Program-made: the position numbers and the translations under genes | In this document: positions 1-11,226 of the stretch, piece after piece | Numbering within the stretch: the first letter of the stretch is position 1 | Layout of the letters: every line of letters begins with the position of its first letter | Assembly: GCA_950097015.1 (NCBI GenBank) | Contig: CATNEN010000003.1 | Location: 5,565,501-5,629,500, forward strand | Direction: 5' to 3' | Length of the DNA: 64,000 nt | Source of the DNA: Macrostomum hystrix | Taxonomy: Eukaryota > Platyhelminthes > Macrostomidae | Notes under the pieces: model-generated | What the model was told of the DNA's origin: nothing | The model's database searches: none | Seen by the model: the letters and a program-made list of their open reading frames with translations, nothing else

Positions 1-640
1 TTGGGGTTGAGAAGGCAATTCAACCCTGGGCTAAAAATAGCCTCAATAGCCTAAATTTGTTTTATTAAGGAGCAAAATTTTTTCGCTCATTTCAAGCAAC
101 ATTTTTTCGGGTTTTTTGGGTTTTTCTAACGTGTCTATTAATGGCACACTGGAATTAGAGACAGAAATTTTGAGAAAATCTCTTTTCTCTGAGAATAATG
201 AGAATAATTTTCGTCCCAGAATACTACTCACAGAATAAGGTTTACAGAATACTACTCTGAAATTATTAAAGTAGAGAATTTAGAATTTGGAGACAGATTT
301 TGTGAGTTGTGACCTTTTTTCCTGATCTCTTTGCAAATAATAAAGTTAATATGGAGGCTACGATAATGTTTGTCCTAGAATACTATACTCACAGAGTACA
401 ACACACAAACTGATCTGGAATAATAAAAGTAGAGAATTTATAATATAGAGACGAAGCGGCGAGAATTTTATGGAAGGGCAAGGTTTTTTTGGAGAGGCAA
501 TGAACCTTTTTCCCTGATCTCTTCTGTAATAATAAAGTCAACAGATTATGGATTATGGAGACTGCGTAAACAATAGGTAGCACCAAGGAGCTGGAGAATT
601 ACTTTAATAATTCATATTAAATTTAGGGCTAGACCGTCCT
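1..640. other. AT-rich non-coding stretch with an imperfect direct duplication
   Basis: No credible coding region. Two diverged copies of a segment of roughly 150-190 bp lie at about 205-355 and 365-570. Both carry, in order, 'AGAATACTA..CTCA', 'AAAGTAGAGAATTTA', 'CCTGATCTCTT' and 'AATAATAAAGT'. This is seen directly; the origin is unknown. Confidence 0.5.
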
Positions 641-1090
641 GTTGTACAACGCCGAGATGTGGACGCTGACGGATTCGCTAGAACAGCAAGTCAACGCGGC
701 GCACGCTGGCCTGCTGCGTGCCGCCTTTAAGATCAGCGACGAGCGGATCACTAACGCGGTACTCTATCGCCGCGCCGGCCTGGCCCGTCCAAGTGAGCTG
801 CTGCGACTTCGGCGACTCCAGCTGGCAGGCCACATCATCCGCGCCGAGTCCTACTGCCCGCAGCCGGTGCAGGAGGTGCTGCTGCTAACGCTGCAGGCAC
901 CCTACCGGCGCGGCCAGGCCCGAACTCGGCGTTTCTTCGACTGCCTGCTGGCCGATGCTGGCGCCCCCGGACACTGCCGGCGGTGCGGCCTTTGTTCGCG
1001 CCCAGGCTCTGAAGCGTGCACTGTGACGCTGCCTTTTCCACCTGACAGCGTACTTTGTTGTTGTTGTTGTTGTTGTTGCATCCGAAAAAA
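624..1090 (+). mobile_element. 5'-truncated LINE (non-LTR retrotransposon), 3' end with (TTG)n tail
   Basis: Reading + from about 630, the sequence encodes the C-terminal tail of a non-LTR reverse transcriptase polyprotein. It includes the LLYNAEMWTLTD segment that follows the RT thumb, then HAGLLRAAFKISDERITN and RRLQLAGHIIRAESY. The open frame slips by one base near 966. Reading on in the shifted frame gives a GGAAFVRAQALKRAL ending and a stop at 1024-1026, so the copy is frameshifted as well as 5'-truncated. The 3' end finishes in a run of TTG repeats at about 1052-1078, as is common for RTE/CR1-like elements with microsatellite tails. It is a dead insertion. Clade assignment is an inference. 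Confidence 0.78.
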
Positions 1091-2275
1091 ACGAAATAAG
1101 CGTCTAAGATGTGTGACTTTTGAATCGAAGAAAGAATAGCACAGTAATTTTTAATTGTCAAACATTCTAAGGGTGCCTAACTGACCAGCCCGTATCGCTT
1201 CGAAAACACGTTTTCCTGCCTCGTGCATCTTTATGTTGAGGCAGTCTAAGGAATGCAGGGTGCGTCAAATCTAGCTGCTCCAGACCAAACTACGCTGCGC
1301 GTGTTTAAGTAGCGGTGTCTACATTAAAAATATACTATCCAAGCTCAGAAACGAGATGAACACATTTTTATGCCGTCACATTATCTAAAGTAGTTGGGAA
1401 ACAATTCTTTGCTACCCGTGTAAAGCAACATTCGAGTTTTGCCGGGTACGAAGTAGAAATTTTTGACAACTATAGACAATACGCGCTCGTACATAAATTT
1501 TTGACAATTCTCCGTGCCAGCGACCGAGAATTAGAAAAATTTCTCGAATAGGAGCTTTTAACTCGCTGAAACAATTATAAATAGTCTTGCGCCAGTTATA
1601 AAACTAATATACATTGCATATTAATAAACTTCTCAGCTTTATTTCAGGTTTATGCTTCGTAGGTTGCGCTACAAATACTTATGCAGGAAGTCTACGAACT
1701 ACGAGTATCGAGACTAATGAGTTTAGTTTTACCTATTGTCAACTGCAGTCGCAGAGTCGTGTCAAGCCTAGTCTTTTGTTAAAGTCATCAGATTCGACTC
1801 GTAAAATGATATCGTTTTTACAAAATTACCTCGCAACTTTAATTTTCATCGGTTGAAACGGTTTTCATCGGTTTAACATGCAAGAAAGCTTGGAATAAGG
1901 GTAATAAGGAGGCTGCGTTAGAATGAGAAAACTGAGTTACTCGTATAAGATTTTGCATGCCGCTAGTGGCAATGACAATTAAGCTTCACGAATACAGCGC
2001 GAATAAATAGGGTAGGCAAAACCTACCCTAGTCTCCATTTGTTTGATGGACTCGTTTTCTTTCTTGCCCATTCGAGCATCGCTGGTATTCTATAGAAAGG
2101 AGGCTGAATGGTATTGCATTTTCAGTAGGGTTGTTGGCCCTGACACAGAGTCGGTGATAAAGTTCTGGGTTATCTACACATAAGAAGAGAGAAACTGAAG
2201 CGAAGCAAGTGCTCTGCCCACTACACTTAGCCCGCGGCCTTGACCAAATCAATCTTTGCAAAGAGACTCTGGACT
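1091..2275. other. Non-coding intergenic stretch upstream of the bHLH gene
   Basis: I see no protein family signal here; the short open frames have no recognisable composition. It lies between the LINE tail and the presumptive core promoter of the bHLH-Orange gene, and could hold its upstream control region. Confidence 0.4.
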
Positions 2276-2285
2276 ATTATAAAGC
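2276..2285 (+). promoter_or_regulatory. Candidate TATA box of the bHLH-Orange gene
   Basis: TATTATAAAG lies about 75 bp before the chosen start codon at 2356, a spacing compatible with a short 5' UTR. Inference from motif and position only. Confidence 0.45.
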
Positions 2286-2355
2286 TGTGCAGCTCTCATT
2301 CCTCTCCCAAACTGAGTCAACAAAGCAGAAGCCCGGAAAAATTCTGTGACTGAAG

Positions 2356-5239
2356 ATGCAATCGGAAGTTTCAGAAACGTGCTGGTAAGTGTCTGAAAAT
2401 TAGAGGGTTTAATTCAACTTTAAACTCAATTTAAACTCAAAACGGCCTGTTCTATAAAATTTGCGGATCCTCAAAGTTTCAACTTAAAGAAAATTTATAC
2501 TGCTGAGATACGAGTGAAGGAGCGAGGATCCAATTTATTTTACGAAAGCTTTATATAGGACGACACTTAGCGACTTCATATAAAAATTAAATAGAGAAAA
2601 CTCAGAATCAACATTTAAATTTTCTTAGAATTTTTCCAATGCATTTCGACCACAATCGGTCATCTTCAGGGCAGACACATCAATTAAACACACAGAACCA
2701 AGTTGTATATATATTTTTTTTAAGAAATGAAAACTGTACATTGCAAAGTGCGAATCAAATTCGGTCCAGTCCGGTTAACAAGAGAAAAAAAACAACAACC
2801 AAATAAAGTTCAACGACGCTTCTAACATAGCTAAAACACATTGAGTTGGCGGCTTGCACCCCCCAACTTTATTTGGTTGTTGTTTTTTTTTCTCTTGTTA
2901 ACCGGACTGGACCGAATTTGATTCGCACTTTGCAATGTACAGTTTTCATTTCTTAAAAAAAATATATATATATACAACTTGGTTCTGTGTGTTTAATTGA
3001 TGTGTCTGCCCTGAAGATGACCGATTGTGGTCGAAATGCATTGGCAAAATTCTAATAAAATTTAAATGTTGATTCTGAGTTTTCTCTATTTAATTGTTGT
3101 CAAGCGAGCTACTCTACCTGAATTCATATAAAAATGTTGCGTTAATAAGTAAAGCGCCACAAACATTTTACAGAATCAAACACTCATTATTCATCTAGGA
3201 GGGCCTCAGCAGATAAAGATTCAAAAACCGTGAGCGTGAAGGATCCAGTGGAAAGGAAAATGAAGCAAACCAGGGCAAGACTTTTTGTTGTTTTTATTGT
3301 TTAGGACTGTCTAGCTCTTGGTTGTTTGAGGTACATGGGTACATGCATGCGCATGCATATTTACAGGACCCGCAGTCGCACAGGATAATTGAGAAGAGGC
3401 GCCGTGACCGAATGAACAAATCGCTGAGTGATCTAAATCGCCTAATTCCATCCGCTTACTTAAAGCAGGTAAACCAATAAATCTACGAGAGTAGGTCGTT
3501 CTTTCATTTTCAAATTCAGAACTCGATTCTGAGATTCATGAATGCACTTTAAGTGTATCTAAATCGATCGAAAAAAGGATTAATGCAAAGGATTGATAAT
3601 GAATATTATTACATAACTTATGCTGCTTTTAATAATAAACGTTACAGGGTCAGGGTCGAGTAGAGAAGGCAGAAATAATAGAATTGGCAACACAGCACAT
3701 GGTGGCGCTTTCAGCCCAGCTGAAGAAATGTGAAGGTAGCGGCGAATACATAGTAAATAAATTTGGACTGAAAAATCTATGCTTCATGGACGATTGAAAG
3801 ATAACTTTCCATTATTTCAGCTATCATGGGCAATGATTTTCCTGGCTCTGAGGGCGCTTGCTGCATCGGAAAATTTTACTTAGGCTTCAGGGAGGCCAGC
3901 AAAGCAGCTGTGTCATTTCTCATCGAGCAAGGGGGCTTTAGCAGCAACGACCCTGTGTGCAGCGAGCTGCGAGCCAACCTACATAGTCTCTCCGAACGAC
4001 TTTTGCCCGGTAAGCATTAAAAATATTTTTGCTTAATTTTCGTTCTACCTTAGTACTTGAACACTGCAAGCAAGATCTTCAGCTTTGGTTAGAGATAAGA
4101 TTAGATATATCATCTATAGATACTCGTAAAGTTTGCTATTGCTTGTTATCTGTATGTGTATGTATTACTATCAGAGCGTAATAGTTAAACCTTAATGCAA
4201 TCCCAGATGACACAAATCAGCAGAAGCTGCAGCAGCAGCAGCAGCCAAATTCAGATGAGAATACGTCAGAGCTTTCCGAGCCGACCGGTCAGCCGTCTCC
4301 GGAAATGTCCTGTTACTCCACCGACGAGGCTAGAAGCGAGGCGTCCTTTGAGGCCGGCGGGAGAGACTGTGCCACTAGAGGCACTGGCAGACACAATCAA
4401 AAGAGTAGTTTTAATTCGCGGCTGGAGGTGAGGTCGGAAAATATAGCTGCAATATATACTTACACCATTTAGTTGCTGTTGAGAAGAAGTGCACCGTACA
4501 TTTAATAACTCATAACTTATATCTCATATAAAGCTCGTTCATTAACATATATGTATTGCAAGTACAATATACTTTTAATATGCTAAAATGAAGTGTCTAT
4601 ATGTCAATTCAGTCTTACGTATACATTTCTAGTATGTACTATTATACTATGCATATACACACTATAATATTTATATTCTGTATCATTATCTATATAGATT
4701 TTTGCCACTAGAAATATAAAATACTGCATTTCCAGTTTTAATGTAGCTGTTTTATCCATATTTAACATATAAAATACTATTTACATCTAAACACGGTGTG
4801 TCGGTGATCAGAGTACCAATCTGTTAATAATGAGTTCGAAAACCTAACTCCTAGCTGCTATTGGACCAAAAACTAGGCGAACGTGGCCGAAAACCGCACA
4901 TGTACGTTAAGTCGAAAGCGCCGGGCAACGTCACCCCTTCCTGACTCTGGAGGTCCGACTTCTCAATACACAGATAGTGTCGGTTTGTTAGGATCACATG
5001 ACGAAGCTGTCAAAGACGCAGTGGAGGCTGAGCCAGCCCAAGAGACAGAGGCCTTCTTGCCAGGCTTTGTGCTTCACGAGTCGGGAACTTACTACGAACC
5101 TGTGGTGATCCCTCAAGCAAGTCTGGGGGAAGAGAGGCTAGGCCGGTGTCGCCAGCCGCTGCACCCGGTGTCCATCCCGGTTAATTTCCGGACTACGCGG
5201 TTCATTCGCACTGACCAGTCGGCTGGGTCGGATGCCTGA
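2356..5239 (+). CDS. cwo: bHLH-Orange transcriptional repressor, clockwork-orange/HEY/DEC class (7 exons, ~355 aa)
   Basis: Predicted nuclear DNA-binding repressor. Exons, all phase-compatible: 2356-2384, 3199-3274, 3367-3468, 3648-3735, 3821-4009, 4207-4427, 4877-5239. Exons 3-4 encode the bHLH. The basic region is [13 protein letters not shown], with the Glu and Arg residues expected for E-box binding; helix 1 continues [10 protein letters not shown] and helix 2 has [12 protein letters not shown]. No proline is seen at the Hairy-specific basic position. Exon 5 encodes an Orange domain ([16 protein letters not shown]...[11 protein letters not shown]). Exon 6 holds a Gln run and a Ser/Glu-rich linker. 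Exon 7 ends with HPVSIPVNF-type sequence, which I recall from cwo-like proteins, and has no WRPW Groucho motif. Exon 2 either uses a GC donor at 3275 (355 aa) or a GT donor at 3230 (340 aa); both keep frame. Assignment to cwo rather than HEY or HELT is about 60% certain; the bHLH-Orange class is near certain. Confidence 0.82.
2585..3095. repeat. Large foldback element: ~226-231-bp inverted repeat with 54-bp spacer
   Basis: Left arm 2585-2810 and right arm 2865-3095 are near-perfect reverse complements; both end in AATTAAATAGAGAAAACTCA and its complement. The element sits in intron 1 (2385-3198) of the bHLH gene. Each arm contains CCTGAAGATGACCGATTG followed by TGGTCGAAATG, a segment type I associate with Penelope-like retroelement ends, which often occur as inverted terminal copies. 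No open frame lies in the 54-bp spacer. A non-autonomous foldback element or a collapsed retroelement pair are both possible. Confidence 0.85.
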
Positions 5240-6057
5240 CCGAACACCATTGAGAGAGAACTGCGCAAAAAGAAGGAATGATGAGAATTGAAAAATAATT
5301 AAATTATCATTATTGAATTAATTACCAATTGAAATCAATATTCATACAGTATGACAGCAGCATACCTTTTTTATTCGCCATACGCGCTCGTAAATAATAC
5401 TGCATGCTTATTTGGTATTTGTGCGTACATGTTATATTTCCTGCCAGGTTCCTTTAATTTAAGCCTATAATCCGCGTCCTGAGCCGTGAAGTGCTTCTTT
5501 ATAATGCTATATGAGTGAACTGACATCTATTGAACATGCATGTTCTGCCCCAAAAATACCTGAACTATAACCTAGCCCAAACCATGCCCATTGCGTATTG
5601 TATGATTTCTCTAAAACTGCAGCATATATTTATTATTGAGAAGTGCGATTGAATTTCACTGAATTCTCTAAAGCGGATTTTTACACTGAATCTGGAGGGA
5701 ATTAAATACAGGTGACCCTAGACTGTGGATGTGTAAGATAACTAACTGTATGTGGCGAATAAATACATTGCGGACAGCGTTTTCATTGGCCGTACGTTAG
5801 GTTGCCTTAAAATCACACTGGAATTTTATTAGGTGTTCACTTTTGTCACTTTTGTGTTTTAACCGGCCACACGCTTCGTTGCCCTGCCCCCTCAGTGCAG
5901 TCTCCTCAGTCTCTTCAGTGGCCGCATTCAAAGGTTCCGAATCCGATTTCACCGAAGTGCTTCTTGCCTCTTCGAACGACATTACTAACCGCTGATCAAA
6001 AGGCAATTACGTACCCGCCAGATAAATCAGTCATAATTGACGCGAAACAGTTTTCAG
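5240..6057. other. 3' UTR and downstream sequence of the bHLH gene
   Basis: No second gene is visible. An AATAAA hexamer at 5758-5763, about 520 bp after the stop codon, is the best polyadenylation candidate. The short open frames here have no family signal. Confidence 0.4.
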
Positions 6058-6420
6058 CTAACGGGCAACGGGCAACGGGCAACTAAAGCTGCGGTGTCGC
6101 GCAGGGGGATCCGGTGATGATGGGAGGACCGCAGCGCGGTCCTCCTCCGGAGAGTCCAGGAGGTGGAGAGTTGCTCGCCCGGTGGCCCTTAGGTAACGGA
6201 TGAGCTGGCAGATGTTCTCAGGCCTGAAAACGTCGGGGAGATCCGGGTTTGGGCCGAGATAGGTGAGCCTGTCTTGAGTGAAGGCGGGGCAGTCACAAAT
6301 AAAATGCTCTGCATCCTCAACATAGGAAGAGGCAGAAGGGGCATTCCTCACTGCGGATTTTGCCTTGCAGGAAGCGGTGCCTGGCGAAACAGCCATGGCC
6401 AGAGAGGGCCATGGTAACTG
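6058..6420 (-). mobile_element. LINE remnant (3' part of ORF, frameshifted)
   Basis: Reading -, the region encodes [19 protein letters not shown] followed by a Cys-rich piece (SEECPFC). After a frameshift near 6315-6330 it continues with [18 protein letters not shown] and a helical tail. A C-x2-C...H-x3/4-C pattern after the RT domain is characteristic of CR1/Jockey/I-type non-LTR retrotransposon C-termini. The piece is short, frameshifted and has no flanking RT, so it is a fossil. Confidence 0.7.
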
Positions 6421-8280
6421 CCCTATTGGAACACTATGAAGTCTAGAAGTTATAACGTTGTCTTATAAAGTTCAATTCATGCTTTTATTACAAGCCCTGC
6501 ACTGCAGAATCGCAACTGCGTATAACAACAGCTCACACGATGTAGCACAGCCTCATGCAGATTAACTTTCTCTCTAAGCATAAATTGCTATGCTAAGATA
6601 AATTGTCTGAATCACTGCAGTTTAAGCGATATGAATTAAGTTTTACATCAGATGCGTTTATTCTGACATGTTTGTTTGCTTTGATCAATCCTCCAATCTG
6701 ACCTAAGGAAGACGGTGTCACGGTAGCTTAGAATTAATAGTGATGACCTTGAAGAATAGACAAATACTCGATGTTGAGCCTACAATACGTAATTGTCTGT
6801 TTTCTATTAGAAGTCAATCTATAACTGTTGACTAACTAACTGTTTTTTGTTATATTTTTAGGTTTGTTCCAGTTATCCATGCCTAGTCCGAGTTGTGTAC
6901 GAAAATAACGAGAGTTTGGCGCCTATTTGAATACAATATAGAATGATACAAATCCTAAACAGCATGTAAAAAATTAATGCTATTTTTAAACAAGCTTCGA
7001 TTGTATTTTTTTTGACTGACGCAATTCCTAACTATGATGGTGAGGGAGTCAATCAATCTGAGTGACATCAAATCCTTGTCTAGGTATGAAATCTGATTCT
7101 TGAACCTGTCCGTTTTGCAGCAAGAAAAAAAAGCTTAAATGAATCTTTAAAACGTCAGTCAACTTTGTGGAGTATAAAATCTACGATGGAAAATCAGAGT
7201 CCTGAAACTAGAATTTCGAACCGATCAGGAAGAGATTATTGAAAATCTTAAAAATAAAACGATCAAAACGAAAGCATAATTTTTGCCAACTATGAAGTAA
7301 ATTTTTACATTTATGGCAGCTTAAGCAGATTTTTTTATAAAAAAATAATTTTTGTTATATTCTCTAAAATTTATCATCAACTTACAATGCAATACCCTTC
7401 GCAATAGCCAGTCTTTATTGCCATTGGTCTATAATGCAATAATTACAAGGTCACCTGCATTTATAATGACCGCAAAAGTTCTATGGACAGCTAGCAGGCA
7501 TTAATGAACGCCATCAATGAATGACCGGTTTCAATGTCTATGGCAGAAGTTAGTCCGAAGCTCGACCAGCCTATCCATATTGGTGTTGTAGTTAGCGGGC
7601 GTGAAACGCGTTTCACGGCCCACCCGCAGTGCAAAAAGACCCAATTTGATTGTAGTTAGTCTACACGTGTTGAAACGAGGTTGAAACTAACGGCAGCCCG
7701 CCCTCTGCTGTTGTCTATGGTCGAATTCCATTTCACCCCCGCTAACAACATACCAATATTGATAGGCTGCAGAGGGCTGAAACGAGGTAAAACGTGGAGG
7801 CGCGTAGCAGGTATATTGCAACCTCAACTTGATACTTATATCTACGAGCGTAATCGTCAAGTTTTCAGAAGTGGTTCCGTCAAGCCTTGAACTAAACCAG
7901 ATGCATAATGATTTTATAAATGTATTAAATATTGTATAATATAGACTGTCGCATAATCATGTCGCATTAGGTGCAGCATTGACTCTTTGCACAAGCGAGC
8001 GCGCCTGACGCGGTCTTCTGTCCTGCCCGCCCCATTTTGGCCACTTTGTGGTCGGCGCGTGCCGTTTAATTCAATAGGAAGTAAAATTAAAAAAAACTAA
8101 AATACTCAAATACACACCCGCTTGGCTTTGAATTCTTAAGGTTAGCCCATTCAGTTTTCTGTAATAGAGTCCACATGTTCGAGAAAATGCTCGTTAAGCC
8201 AAATCAAAATTAAAGGAATAACTGATTGTTTTTAATCTTCAATCTGCATAAAATAGTTTTGAATGTATAATAAAAATAAT
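6421..8280. other. AT-rich intergenic stretch, no gene seen
   Basis: I find no coding exon. The 69-codon open frame at 7681-7890 overlaps one arm of an inverted repeat and shows no family features. The only structure I can support is that inverted repeat (separate entry). Confidence 0.4.
7567..7770. repeat. Imperfect inverted repeat (MITE-like or foldback remnant)
   Basis: About 48 bp at 7567-7613 (AGCCTATCCATATTGGTGTT..GTTAGCGGGCGTGAAA) is reverse-complementary, with a few mismatches, to about 7722-7770 (TTTCACCCCCGCTAAC..ACCAATATTGATAGGCT). The arms enclose about 110 bp with no coding potential. I see no clear target-site duplication. Confidence 0.6.
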
Positions 8281-8289
8281 AGGAGGAGT

Positions 8290-8477
8290 AATATGCCCTG
8301 ATACTCTCATCGTCAGGCAGTGTACACTTCACTGTGCCTTGGAGGTTGGCCCTCAAGGTTTGACCTTCTCTCCGCCCCAAATGATATCGCATTGTGGCCT
8401 CGCCGCGGAATCGAGCACAGGGACCTTAGTGCGACAAGAAAACGCGTCTAACCGCTCTGCCACTCACCCCCTCGCCT
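8290..8477 (-). mobile_element. SINE family A copy (tRNA-derived), partial
   Basis: Read on the - strand, it opens with a tRNA-like head: GTGAGTGGCAGAGCGGTTAG is an A-box match, and GCTCGATTCC about 40 bases later is a B box. This is followed by GCGGCGAGGCCACA and the family body containing CCTCCAAGGCACAGTGA and TGTACACTGCCTGACGATGA. Other copies in this window are at about 9418 (+), 26010 (-), 27055 (+), 44716 (-) and 52715 (-). This copy lacks the 3' half. The RNA polymerase III origin is inferred from the A/B boxes. Confidence 0.8.
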
Positions 8478-8592
8478 TATCTTAGGAAATGACACATTCA
8501 TAGACATTGACCTATAAAATAAATTTCTTAACTAGCCAATAGGGCTTTAATTCTGGAACTTGGTTAGCCAATCATAGAACAGGAGTGAGTGC

Positions 8593-8600
8593 TATAAAAA
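8593..8600 (+). promoter_or_regulatory. TATA box of the small secreted-peptide gene
   Basis: TATAAAAA lies about 130 bp upstream of the ATG at 8725. A start site near 8625 would leave a 5' leader of about 100 bases. Motif and spacing only. Confidence 0.55.
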
Positions 8601-8724
8601 AGTCGAATCCTAGGATAAGATCCATGCATTCTACTAGAAATCTACCGATTCTAGAACACTGCAAAAAGATATAACGCAATCTGAATACATATTATTACAG
8701 CAGCATCAAAAACTGACTTTCACA

Positions 8725-9051
8725 ATGAGACGCTTTCTTAGCTGCACTCTCATCGCCATCAGCCTAATGATCACCTGTCAGACTAATCTGAGCGCAGCCG
8801 CTCCGCCAGCTGCAGTCTCAAGCGACATAAAGTCAAGTAGGGCCATAGACAGTGGACGGCTAGCCGCGAATGAGGACCTATCAGTGATGTGCAAGAGGCT
8901 GGGGTGTTACTGGCACCGCATGGCAACTAGCTGCAGCTGTCCAAAACAGCAGCATCGTCTATCGAACCGTCAGAACGAAGACTTTGAAGAAGACTTAATG
9001 TCGAACTACATCAAACGCTCGCCGCCGCGTAAGCCGCCAGGAATCTGGTGA
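8725..9051 (+). CDS. Small secreted cysteine-containing peptide precursor, 108 aa
   Basis: Not recognised as a known family. The first about 24 residues form a clear signal peptide: MRRF, then a hydrophobic stretch LSCTLIAISLMIT, then small residues NLSAAAPP around a likely cleavage site. The mature part has a four-cysteine cluster, MCKRLGCYWHRMATSCSCPK (pattern C-x4-C-x8-C-x-C), then an acidic stretch NEDFEEDL. It ends with a dibasic KR followed by a Pro-rich tail SPPRKPPGIW. A TATA box lies upstream, and a downstream AATAAA at 9357-9362 could serve as poly(A) signal. The gene appears intronless; a TTATTACAG just upstream (8694-8701) could instead be the acceptor of an intron in the 5' UTR. 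It may be a peptide hormone, a toxin-like peptide or a secreted gland product; nothing visible decides between these. Confidence 0.6.
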   Translation: MRRFLSCTLIAISLMITCQTNLSAAAPPAAVSSDIKSSRAIDSGRLAANEDLSVMCKRLGCYWHRMATSCSCPKQQHRLSNRQNEDFEEDLMSNYIKRSPPRKPPGIW

Positions 9052-9417
9052 TGAAGATTCGAGCGAACTTCGGTCCTAAGCAATATCCTGCTTGTGATCG
9101 AAAAAACACTGAATAACAATCCAAAATATGCTGCGAAAAAATGTTCTTAATTGACACTTACAGACAAAGTTTTGTCTTGCAAATATAAGCTTCGAAAAAT
9201 TAAGTACGAAGAGCTGATTGGTTTTCTGAAAATTATTGCGTGTGCAACAAGGCTGACGCAACTCTTGTATAATCGTTGCTCGTTTCTTCATCTACTGAGT
9301 CTTTTACTTAAGATATTTGCTCGTGAATATAGTTTTAATCATGGGGGTAACAATGCAAATAAAGACCCGTAAAATTAAGGGTATAGTCATAATCTATTTT
9401 CTGAGCTAACAGAAAGT

Positions 9418-9747
9418 ATGCTAAGGCGTTTGCACCCCCTCGTACCAAGGTCCCTGAGCTCGATTCCGCGGCGAGGCCACATTCATTTGGGGCGCAGCCG
9501 CGGAGAGAAGGCTTGGGGGATTGTTGTGCAATTTACGCCCTTGAGGTTCAACCTCCAAGGCACAGTGAGAGTGTACACTGCCTGACGATGAGAAGTCAGG
9601 GTACACACCTGTATGAACGAGTGCCTGTGTACGGTATCTGTGTGCTCAGGAGTCAGCGAAATGGGCAGAATTGCCTCCTCGCTGGCTGCGGGTCTAGTGT
9701 CACCAAATGACGGGCAATAGTCTTCAGCCCTCAGCAATTATTATTCC
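9418..9747 (+). mobile_element. SINE family A copy, nearly full length
   Basis: It begins inside the tRNA head (GCTCGATTCCGCGGCGAGGCC at about 9457-9477) and has no A box. It continues through the family body GCGCAGCCGCGGAGAGAAGG, CTCCAAGGCACAGTGAGAGT, TGTACACTGCCTGACGATGA, GCCTCCTCGCTGGCTGCGGG and TCTAGTGTCACCAAA. It ends in ATTATTATT-like sequence. Short open frames over it are not genes. Confidence 0.8.
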
Positions 9748-10270
9748 TATATTTTCATCTTTGGCGCACAACTACATGTAGCAGCTTCAAATACATTAAA
9801 TACATAGGTTTGGGTCATAGACATTCCAACAGGTCATAATGAGGTCAATAATTTATTCACGAAGAGACAGTCTATGGGCTAAACCCCCATCTTTGCCACC
9901 ATTGATTTCTATGGGTGGCTGAGATTGGATGCTCGTAGGCTGAGATAGGTTAAGAAATGGAATATTATTTGCTTTGGCAACCCAATTTACCATTATTATT
10001 TAGCTACGAATTTAATTAGCATATTGTTACAATAATCATGCAATAAATATGATTATACGGTACAACGAATGCAAAATAGTCCACTTAGACCATTATTGAA
10101 TTGCTTGCATCAAACACAATGGGGCATTACGTGACACAGTTAGAAGTGGTTGACGACACGAGATTAGATTTGTGGTGACTTGCCAATTCAATCGGCATTA
10201 AGCCACGATTAATGAGTACACTCAGGGCGCCATTGCAAAACTTACAGTTTTAACTAGCTTTATTCTAGCT
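9748..10270. other. Non-coding spacer
   Basis: No coding or RNA gene signal seen between the SINE and the 24-bp minisatellite. Confidence 0.35.
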
Positions 10271-10271
10271 G

Positions 10272-11226
10272 GGCTCCTGAAGCAAATCTAGTTTTGGCCC
10301 CTGAAGCGAATCTAGTTTTGGCTCCTGAAGCGGATCTAGCTACTGCTCCTGAACCGGATCTAGCTACTGCTCCTGAAGCGGATCTAGCTACTGCTCCAGA
10401 AGCGGATCTAGCTACTGCTCCTGAAGCGGATCTAGCTACTGCTCCTGAAGCGGATCTAGCTACTGCTCCTGAAGCGGATCTAGCTACTGCTCCAGAAGCG
10501 GATCTAGCTACTGCTCCTGAAGCGGATCTAGCTACTGCTCCTGAAGCGGATCTAGCTACTGCTCCTGAAGCGGATCTAGCTACTGCTCCTGAAGCGAATC
10601 TATTTTTAGCTCATGAAGCGAATCTAGTTTTGTCTCCTGAAGCGGATCTAGCTACTGCTCCTGAAGCGGTTCTAGCTACTGCTCCTGAAGCGGATCTAGC
10701 TACTGCTCCTGAAGCGGATCTAGCTACTGCTCCTGAACCGGATCTAGCTACTGCTCCTGAAGCGGATCTAGCTACTGCTCCTGAAGCGGATCTAGCTACT
10801 GCTCCTGAAGCGGATCTAGCTACTGCTCCAGAAGCGGATCTAGCTACTGCTCCTGAAGCGGATCTAGCTACTGCTCCTGAAGCGGATCTAGCTACTGCTC
10901 CTGAAGCGGATCTAGCTACTGCTCCTGAAGCGAATCTATTTTTAGCTCATGAAGCGAATCTAGTTTTGTCTCCTGAAGCGGATCTAGCTACTGCTCCTGA
11001 AGCGGATCTAGCTACTGCTCCTGAAGCGAATCTATTTTTAGCTCATGAAGCGAATCTAGTTTTGGCTCCTGAAGCGGATCTAGCTACTGCTCCTGAAGCG
11101 GATCTAGCTACTGCTCCTGAAGCGGATCTAGCTACTGCTCCAGAAGCGGATCTAGCTACTGCTCCTGAAGCGGATCTAGCTACTGCTCCTGAAGCGAATC
11201 TAGCCACGTCTTCTGAGGCGAATCCG
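10272..11226 (+). repeat. 24-bp minisatellite, ~40 copies (encodes EADLATAP in one frame)
   Basis: Tandem 24-bp units translate as EADLATAP in the stop-free frame, with interspersed variants EANLFLAH and EANLVLSP. That produces an open frame of about 327 codons (10294-11277), but it begins at a non-ATG codon and has no promoter, splice or domain context, so I do not call it a gene. The [16 protein letters not shown] variant pair recurs at about 10590-10640, 10925-10975 and 11018-11065, indicating block duplications. The last complete unit at 11194-11217 resembles the 24-bp repeat at 23.3-25.3 kb. Confidence 0.9.

Noticed and set aside
2640-3050. Active hammerhead ribozyme
   Set aside because: The core words are in order, but a mismatched first stem II position and absence of a convincing stem III mean I cannot claim a complete ribozyme; kept only as a finding to test.
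7681-7890. Small protein-coding gene
   Set aside because: The open frame overlaps an arm of an inverted repeat and has no signal, domain or splice context.
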